Below, in pieces: positions 56,967 to 64,000 of a stretch of DNA of 64,000 bases. The stretch's first letter is position 1, and each line of letters opens with the position of its first letter. The translations under genes and the position numbers were made by a program. This DNA comes from Blattamonas nauphoetae (Eukaryota; Preaxostyla; Oxymonadida), in the NCBI GenBank assembly GCA_033064195.1, contig JARBJD010000034.1, positions 124,001 to 188,000 of the forward strand, written 5' to 3'. Under the pieces are notes generated by a model. It was not told the DNA's origin. It did no database searches and saw only the letters and a list, made by a program, of their open reading frames with translations.

Positions 56967-58049
56967 TTGCGCTCTGTTCCCATAATTGAAAGAAACTACC
57001 ACGGAGATGCTTTTTTTAGACGGTATCTGACCTTTTGTCATCATTCTCCAGTGGTTGATCCTGTCTACTATTCATTCCTGAAATGGAACCCAAGTGATGA
57101 AGTCACAGCTGAATCTGCATCACGTCCGTTCATCGCTCTTGTTTCCATGGTCAGAGATGACATCGAATTTGACGAATTGCTCCTTAACAAGTCATCCACA
57201 TTTTTTCATTGTATTAAGTGGGGTTTCAATACCTCACATGCATTTGATGATTTCTTGGAAGACATTGGCCAAGACTCCCCAAACCACGCAGCAGTGTTTG
57301 TTGACTCGACCAATGTGCTCTTATCATCATCACATACATCGATTATCAAGGATGCTCTCTCATTAATTCAGTCATGTCTTGACAAGTGTTCTGATTCAAA
57401 CTGTATAGCCCTCCTCTCCTCCAAACTCGTCCCCAGAATTCTGTCAACACCTCATCTTCGGGATCTTTCGATGATTGGAAACCAAAAAATACTGTCAAGC
57501 ATCATCGCGATATCAAATCGTGGCGTTTTGCTCTGCCTACCCAAACTTCATCGAGAAGTCTTCTCCACTCCCGATCTTGACCATCGTTCGATCAGAAAAG
57601 TGGTGCTGCCTGAAGTTTTGATTCCAATAGAACCATCTCTCGTTCAGATCGGTCGGAATCATTGTCTATTGTCGTGGGATGATGGATGCCGGAAAATACT
57701 GGAATTGCTATCCAATATCTTTGAAATGAGTGCACTTCACCAACCAACACTGAATTTTCTTTGTTCTTCTCGTATCCCATTGATCTATCAATCGTTACTC
57801 TCTGATATTCCACACGAATCCGTCCAGCGAGATGCTGTCTGGTCCATGTTCCGAAATGTTGGCTCATGGAATCGCCGTCGAGGCAGAACAAGACGCAGAT
57901 GGAGAATTTTGTTGCAGACACTGGAACGGGAAGGCTTCAGAAACCATCTCGAACAAACACTCTTTCCCAGGGATTCACTGCCAAACGGGCATTCGATCGC
58001 GAATTATTCTTCTGGAGTCCTTCATTTTCTGGGAAGCAACTGCCGGTGA
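56967..58049 (+). CDS. Family A alpha-solenoid-like protein, copy A9 (divergent subgroup)
   Basis: Open for 360 codons, ending HFLGSNCR. The likely main exon starts after TTTTTAG at 57019 with RYLTFCHHSPVVDPVYYSFL; the stretch before it (LRSVPIIERNYHGD) may be a first exon or leader and has no ATG. It pairs with copy A7 by LVSMVRDDIEFDELLLNKSS, LIPIEPSLVQIGRNHCLLSW and CSSRIPLIYQSLLSDI. The C-terminal motif is EGFRNHLEQTLFPRD. No damage in the main exon. Divergent with copy A8, with about 220 bases between them. Confidence 0.65.
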   Translation: MRSVPIIERNYHGDAFFRRYLTFCHHSPVVDPVYYSFLKWNPSDEVTAESASRPFIALVSMVRDDIEFDELLLNKSSTFFHCIKWGFNTSHAFDDFLEDIGQDSPNHAAVFVDSTNVLLSSSHTSIIKDALSLIQSCLDKCSDSNCIALLSSKLVPRILSTPHLRDLSMIGNQKILSSIIAISNRGVLLCLPKLHREVFSTPDLDHRSIRKVVLPEVLIPIEPSLVQIGRNHCLLSWDDGCRKILELLSNIFEMSALHQPTLNFLCSSRIPLIYQSLLSDIPHESVQRDAVWSMFRNVGSWNRRRGRTRRRWRILLQTLEREGFRNHLEQTLFPRDSLPNGHSIANYSSGVLHFLGSNCR

Positions 58050-59679
58050 CTTGGAGAGAAAAAGTGTGTCTTTGTCTGGAATGTCGTGAAGATATGATAA
58101 CGTCGGGTGGTGATGTTGGAGCGGTTCATTTCTCCATCAAATGATCTAGTTTCATTTTCATTTATATATTTTTGGTTATATGGATTGTGTTTATTCCATC
58201 ATTTCAATATTCATTCGATCCAACCCTTTCTTCAGTAAAAGTGCTTGACTTGTCATTCTTTCTCTAATCCTGCCCAGTATTAGACATATCAATCACTTAT
58301 GATACAAATCTATATCATCGCAATTGTCACCTCCATTGTAAAACCCCACCTCTCTCCACTTCACTCTTCAGTCTTCGACATAAACTCCCTCATCAACCCA
58401 TCATTATGCAGTGGATCGTCAGCAACTCCACAATCCGTCTCACTTCCGGATGGTGTTGTGCACTCGCATAATTATCCGCTTATTTCATCAAGCCTCGTGG
58501 TGAAAGATGGCAACCATGACAACGAGAATCTGATCGTGAATGAAGGCAATGCTCCTAAATCAAATGAAATCAACAGCCTTTTCAATCTTCACAACGCATC
58601 ACTGTCGGTTTTGCATCTCACCATGGACATATCATCTCAGTCTGCGAATCAGGACGTAAGATGTGCTGTCCTTGTTTCATCAACAATCCATATCTCTTGT
58701 TGCGAGTTTATCTGGACGGATTTGAAGTCACTGTTCGTTCTTCAATCCAGTTCACCATCCCCCCAAACCTCATCGTCACTCACGTTGGCCTGGTGCTCAC
58801 TGAACAATTCAGTGCATCATCTGACATCAATTGTGGAAGATATGCGAATGTATAGTATGGTAGATGCTTTCAATTTCCACATAGTTGGGACGGCAATCGC
58901 GAACATGAAAGTGGTTGGGGCAGATGGCGCTTGTGTCTCGCAGACCAACCATCGCAACGATCTCACCTCTTTTGAGGGCATCTCGACGACAGTGTTAGAA
59001 CTGCAAATTGTGAACGTGTCCTCACTGCCAAAGGAAGTGAAGGAAGCGTCGTCTCTGTTTTCCCAAAGAATGGTTGGATGTGCGATGTCTGGAAGCAACA
59101 ACCATCTTTCGGGAAGTATGCTGCGAGATCTGAATGGAGGAGGGTCATTTCTTTGTTCGAACAACACATTCGACTGGTGCCACACGACATCCTCCGAACG
59201 ACCGTCGATCCTCTCCGCTGCTTCCTCGACCACCGCAAGCCACTCATTTTCAACCACACGCAGCATATCCAACGAAGACGCGCCTACAGACGATCCAGAT
59301 GATCCGTACACAGGAAAAGAATATGATGATGTTTTAACAACAAACCGGGGACATCAACATACGAGAGAGTGCCATGCATTTAATAAGGGCTGGCCTAAAC
59401 CAAGAAGACCAAACACAAATAAAGTTTTATCTGTTCCCAAAAATCCCATCAAAGGAACGTAATGTTCACAATGACGGTTCTGCCCATATAGGGCTGTTGA
59501 TGTCAAAAAACAAAAGGTATTCCTGATTGGATCTTACCCAGAAATCCCTACCAGGGAACAAAAACTGGGGGAACAGGGCCGAAAACGACCCATCAGGTGA
59601 TACAAAGGCTCACCCGTGTGGGTTGACCACAATCAGGACCACTGACACGAGTTTGAGTAGGTGTGTGTCAGGACTCTAT

Positions 59680-59757
59680 GTTGATGTCCCCGGTTTGTTG
59701 TTAAAGGACTTCGATAAATCTCAGTCCACAACCAAACCGGGTCCCTCAACATACGAG
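59680..59757. repeat. Internal complementary region of element B
   Basis: 59680-59703 is the exact complement of the left tip, AAG is at 59704-59706, and 59707-59757 is the complement of the right tip ending at 63962. It lies about 280 bases inside the left terminal repeat. Confidence 0.95.
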
Positions 59758-60062
59758 TATTGAAAGGATACCAAAGGGAGAGGTGAAACTGAGAAGAAGG
59801 AATGAGAATAAAGAAAGTATATCTTTTAGTACCAGAGTTAGGCCGTGACCTCAAGTGAGCTGACACCGCCTGGATGAAAGCTCGTGATCTATAGAGAATG
59901 AAAATCGGAGGGAAGCTGGGCTCTTTCTTGACAGTGACTAGGAAGCATCTTGATCAATCTCTGCCCATCTCCCACATCACTGCCTCTTCGTCCCAGCTCC
60001 CCTCAACGCTGATCCCAACGGGATCAGTCACTAATCCTCTCCTCCCATCCTCGCATTCCATA

Positions 60063-60510
60063 TCGAGGTGGGGAGACCTTCCTCTCAACCCATGCTCGTG
60101 TTTCACATCGAGGTGGGGAGAACTTCATCTCAACCCATGCTCGTGTTTCACATCGAGGTGGGGAGAACTTCATCTCAACCCATCATTGCTTTCTCAGTCG
60201 GGATGGGGAGATCATCATCTCTACCCATCATTGCTTTCTCAGTCGGGATGGGGAGATCATCATCTCTACCCATCATTGCTTTCTCAGTCGAGATGGGGAG
60301 ATCATCATCTCTACCCATCATTGCTTTCTCAGTCGAGATGGGGAGACCATCATCTCTACCCATCATTGCTTTCTCAGTCGAGATGGGGAGATCATCATCT
60401 CTACCCATCATTGCTTTCTCAGTGGAGATGGAGAGATCATCATCTCTACCCATCATTGCTTTCTCAGTCGGGATGGGGAGATCATCATCTCTATCCATCA
60501 CTGCTTTCTC
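60063..60510 (+). repeat. Tandem repeat, about ten copies of a 45 bp unit
   Basis: Units start at about 60063 and every 45 bases after (60108, 60153, 60198, 60243 and on). Two sub-types are grouped: the first three end in CATGCTCGTGTTTCAC, the rest in CATCATTGCTTTCTCAG. Because 45 is a multiple of 3 all frames stay open and mimic a 15-residue repeat protein; there is no sign that it is translated. It lies inside element B. Confidence 0.95.
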
Positions 60511-63500
60511 ATTCTTCCATCTCTCCAACACACCCCTCTCTCCCGCTCGTGAAGAAAATCACACCTTGGTTGCCTCTCCCCCTCGCTCAAGAGGTTTCGT
60601 CTCCATCTACCTTCCACACAGAGCCTCCTTCCTTCCTTCACTTCTCCCACTCGACGCAATCCGTGTGCACATTCGATTGCGGGATGTGCGATATCAGTCT
60701 CCAGACTGGTCTCCTCCACTTACCCAAATGATGATAATATGACACTCCGCATGATCTCATCGAATGATATTGCCTCAGGTGATGCGCAGTGCGACCCATT
60801 AAGGATTATCCTTGTGTCGGATCTGTTTGACTTCTCGCTCAGGAACAGACGGACAGCAGCGTCAAGTTGTGTGACGTTGGGCATTTGGAGGTACATCCTT
60901 CCTTTGTCATCACCGAAGAGTCATGACTTGCCAATCCTGTACGGCCAAGAGGAGCAGCATGAATCGGTTTAGAAAACTTGTGTTGCCTGAACCCATCTGG
61001 ATTTCAGCTATTTTCGAGAGAACAGTTTCCATGTCGTGATAGGTTGAATCTCATGTCTAAACGACAATGAGAGAGTTGAGAGATGGTTTGGTAGCAGCAA
61101 TGGCACGAAGTTGCCAATGTGAACTGTTTGATTGGATTCTATGCATTGGTCGTCTCCTTGTGGCTCTTTCTTCTTCGCATTCCCTCTAGACTTTTGTCTC
61201 GTCTTATGGTCCCGTTCACTCATCATAGGAATCAACAAGCCGTGATTTTCCAAGTGTTCCGACCATCATAGCATTCCTAGTTCTTTCAGATGTGATTTCG
61301 TTCTGCTGACATCGATTCGACTCATTCTCTCTCTTCCGAAGCCCTTCCCTTCCACCAATTTTTTCCAACCTTTACTTTCATTCGCAGTCTTCGTGAAGCC
61401 AACTTGCACTGCTTCCCCGAGATCAACCAGTCCCATCGTGAAGAATCCGTCTTCCGCAAGAGTCCCCTCGAGTGACCTTTTCGAGTGTCAGACCTTTAGA
61501 GGCATTGCTTCCGATGTCAGGTGCCATCTGCTATCCACAAACAAGTTTACGATCTTTCCCTGCCGGAAGGGTTTGGTGAAGGACATGACTCCTTTCGTAA
61601 GGTAAATTAATGTGTTTGTGATTCATCCTCTGTCCAAAGCAGGATGACCAACATTGTTCAGTCTTTGTCCGAGGCTGGAGTCTGCGGTGATGGAGAGTTT
61701 CATGAGTTCAACAGACCCGACGCTGGAGGTCTTCCATCCATCACGCTGAACATGTTTTATCTTCAGCTGCTCACTCCTTCGCTTGCTCTACGCTCCGAAT
61801 AGCCAGAAAGGTCCAGTTCGTCGAGGAACTGGGAACTTTAACCTGTGAACCTTTTCGACGAACGTACGGCACTTGATGATTCACTCGTCCCAAAACAAGG
61901 AGCCGAGAACCCGTCGATGTAAACACGGTGGAAGAGGCGCTTCACTAGCAAGAATTGTTGAGTAGGAGTGAGATAATGTGCTGTTGAAAGTGTTGCTTCC
62001 GCTTCGGATTCTCTTCTCCTAGAATCATTCCAAGAAGAACCATTTCTGTTGTGCTTCCATCAATCCGAAATGAATTGCGAGAGACGATGCTCGGAGAATA
62101 TATGTCGCTTGTTGGAGAATCTAATTTTTTCTTGACGACACAACTGTTGCTTCTGACGTAAATATCTTCGGTCGGTCCACAAACTGATCATAAACCAGGC
62201 GAGGCAAAATCGACACTTCCAGCAAGAAGCCCCGTTCACTTCACAGCTTGATTCGGAGTTGCAGTCGCTGCTGCTGCCCCTCCACTGAACGACACACTTA
62301 ATTCCACAGTTGGAGTGAACTCGAGGAGAGGAAGGAGATCACGATCATCGACGTATTGGTTGTCATGGGTATTGAGACTGGCCGAAGTTGGGTTGCTAAC
62401 TTTAACGTGAAAGAGATGTCAGTTGTGATCCAGCATGCGAATGAGAGACTTCATCCGTCTGAGGATGGTTTGTTGAAGTTTGATCCCGTATCCTGTTTTG
62501 GAAGTGGAGCTGATCGACTTCGACGGATTGATCCGCTTTGTCCTCGTGGTTGAGAAGGATCCTCTCCTCTCGTCTAATTACAGCCCAAAAGGGAGATTCA
62601 GAGATTACGATTGGGAGGTTCATGTCTGATTGATACGTGTTGGCCTCTGCTTCTGCCGCACTGTTCCCTTCAGAGCAGGTGGATCTGTGGAAGAAGAATC
62701 TCGTGACTGTGAGAGAGATTTCACTGCGGAACACTCGAGTTGCCCTCCAATTCCGTACAAACTCGTTGCCCCAATGAGATGTTAATGAAAGTGTCGGTTT
62801 GGTGGAGGCATGAAGAGAAGGACGTGTTCCAGTTCATCACAATCCATCTTCCCTTCGACGATAACATCCCTGCCCCGCTGTGTTGGCCGCCGCACTCTGA
62901 AATAACAACCGGACGTTGATTCACTTTCCTTTCAGAGATATGTATTCTTGACCTCACAACTGTTTCAGAAGAGGTGTATTTCGTCAGTAGTACTAAAACA
63001 GTGTTGTTTCCAATTGGTAGGCCTGTGAACGGTGAGATTTGGAGATTTAAGCCTCATTCGACCAAACGAAGAGGATGTGCCAGTGTAACTCAAGGATGCC
63101 CTTGAATCGAACTATGAAGCGATCCGTAATCATTGATCGGGCAATGACAACACCAGACCGTGGTCTTGTGGGTTCGATGGGCGATCCTGTTTTAGGAGAC
63201 AATAATACCATGCTGCTGCAGTTAAAGTTGGAATCACCACGGGATGGGTGATTTCCACGATCCGATACGCCTCAGGGACTGATCGACGCGAGTACTAGTA
63301 GAAATCCGAAGTCCCGAAAACGATGCTCTCCATCTTGTGGCACTGGTCGAAAAATCCTTCTGCCGCCTGAGTGACACTATATTTATCCTTTCCAAATAGC
63401 ATCTACTGTGTGAGATTGGTCGGAAACGGGGTAGTATTCCCTCCTGTGTGGATTGGATTCTTGTCGCCACCTAGACGTTGGAACCAAAGAATATATCAAA

Positions 63501-64000
63501 ATCGCTCATCATATTCTGTGGAAAACTGATTTGAACATTTTACTTGCATCTCGGAGGAGCTGTTGCCTTCTTTGATATGAAAAAGAAGTCGAGATGTCCG
63601 ATCTTTGTCTTGTTTGAGGGCTATTTCAAGTAAGTTTCCCAATGTTTGAACGGGGGAAACCGTTAATGAGGTAATCATCAGTACTTAGAGCATTCCTTAA
63701 CGTTAAATACATTCTCGATGGAGCTGAAACGGACATGAATGTTTTGAATGCAATTAACTGAATCGTTGTCAAATAAGCTTGAAACAGTTGACTCTGTAGC
63801 GTCGTGATGTTTCACTTCATAAAGGAGCGGCGATAAGGACCAGGAGGCGTTTGAACGTTTGTGTTTGTCGAATTTGATTTAGGCCAGCCCTTATTAAATG
63901 CATGGCACTCTCTCGTATGTTGAGGGACCCGGTTTGGTTGTGGACTGAGATTTATCGAAGTCCTACCAGGTTGACAATCACCGATATTGAAGTCACATTC

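Larger units (their letters stand above)
59335..63962 (-). mobile_element. DIRS-like tyrosine-recombinase retroelement B (fossil)
   Basis: 4628 bp, reverse orientation relative to element A. The terminal repeats (left about 59335-59400, right about 63878-63962) share a core ending in GGGCTGGCCT, as in element A; the right tip is longer by about 20 bases. The internal complementary region is at 59680-59757. The host trinucleotides are TTT (59332-59334) on the left and CTA (63963-63965) on the right, against AAG/CTT inside. The body is heavily broken; no long frame survives outside a tandem repeat. The sequence between complementary region and terminal repeat resembles that of element A in short C-rich/G-rich hairpin-like stretches. 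Confidence 0.85.
58299..64000 (+). pseudogene. Large beta-helix surface protein, split by DIRS-like element B (3' partial)
   Basis: Starts MIQIYIIAIVTSIVKPHLSP, a probable signal peptide, and runs to GKEYDDV at 59334. Sequence such as INSLFNLHNASLSVLHLTMD and MLRDLNGGGSFLCSNNTFDW is typical of the very large extracellular beta-helix families of oxymonads. The frame is cut by a 4.6 kb element and resumes after it with TRLTITDIEVTF in the last 35 bases, in frame with the left part, so the gene continues beyond the window. It is a different family member from the 37395-48721 gene. As it stands it is truncated. Confidence 0.7.

Noticed and set aside
60063-60510. A 15-residue repeat protein in the 45 bp tandem array
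   Set aside because: The repeat length alone keeps all frames open on both strands, and the array lies inside a decayed element.
59335-63962. Polinton, Helitron or LTR retrotransposon identity for the 4.4-4.7 kb elements
   Set aside because: Inverted rather than direct terminal repeats exclude LTR elements; presence of terminal repeats excludes Helitrons; no capsid or polymerase-B frame, no 6 bp duplication and small size exclude Polintons.
1-64000. tRNA and rRNA genes
   Set aside because: No cloverleaf with A and B boxes and no rRNA core sequence was noticed by eye; a covariance search would be needed to exclude a tRNA.

Overview
This 64 kb window is nuclear DNA of a protist with short GT-AG introns. 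Evidence is a three-exon ribosomal protein eL21 gene, a pseudokinase gene with at least five introns, a secreted fungal-type alpha-amylase, and very large Chlamydia-Pmp-like beta-helix surface proteins. Massive local gene families, short U2-type introns with donors of the GTSTG kind, and Pmp-like proteins fit a metamonad flagellate, most likely an oxymonad of the Blattamonas/Monocercomonoides kind. That assignment is inference from gene content, not a database result.

Layout. 1-3160: pseudokinase with a long coiled coil and a C-terminal SPRY-like domain (5' end outside the window). 3.3-4.95 kb: unrecognised gene on the minus strand. 5.3-5.9 kb: eL21, minus. 6.1-10.3 kb: a helical/coiled-coil/SPRY-like gene split by a 1.45 kb transposon and a 475 bp MITE; its less damaged paralogue follows at 10.9-12.8 kb. 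13.1-13.7 kb: cyclin-like protein. 14.1-37.2 kb and 55.8-58.0 kb: a field of tandem and inverted copies of two alpha-solenoid-like families, called here family A (single large exon, about 330-360 residues) and family B (six exons, ends in a conserved Glu/Arg-rich tail). Most copies carry damage. 37.4-48.7 kb: one gene for a secreted protein of about 3,758 residues made of beta-helix repeats with a recent internal 1,527 bp duplication. 49.1-51.2 kb: family B copy. 51.4-52.8 kb: alpha-amylase. 53.1-55.6 kb: family B copy split by a TA-flanked MITE. 58.3 kb to the end: another beta-helix surface gene, split by a 4.6 kb element and resuming in the last 35 bases.

The most notable content is a set of three 4.4-4.7 kb elements (16128-20533, 21851-26557, 59335-63962). 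Each has inverted terminal repeats plus, near one end, an internal block that is the complement of its own two tips joined through the trinucleotide AAG/CTT. This is the diagnostic architecture of DIRS-type tyrosine-recombinase retrotransposons. The copies are fossils with no usable long frame, but their joints with host genes are precise. Four smaller DNA-transposon derivatives (a twin pair of 475 bp MITEs with 3 bp target duplications, a 1448 bp element with an 8 bp duplication, a 451 bp element with a TA duplication) also sit in or next to the same gene families. About 16.5 kb of the 64 kb is mobile DNA, and for six of the seven insertions removing the element restores a frame that aligns with paralogues or stays open across the joint; for element C the host frame is undecided.

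Limits: exon joints were read by eye from paralogue comparison; functions of families A and B are unknown; no tRNA, rRNA or CRISPR array was seen.
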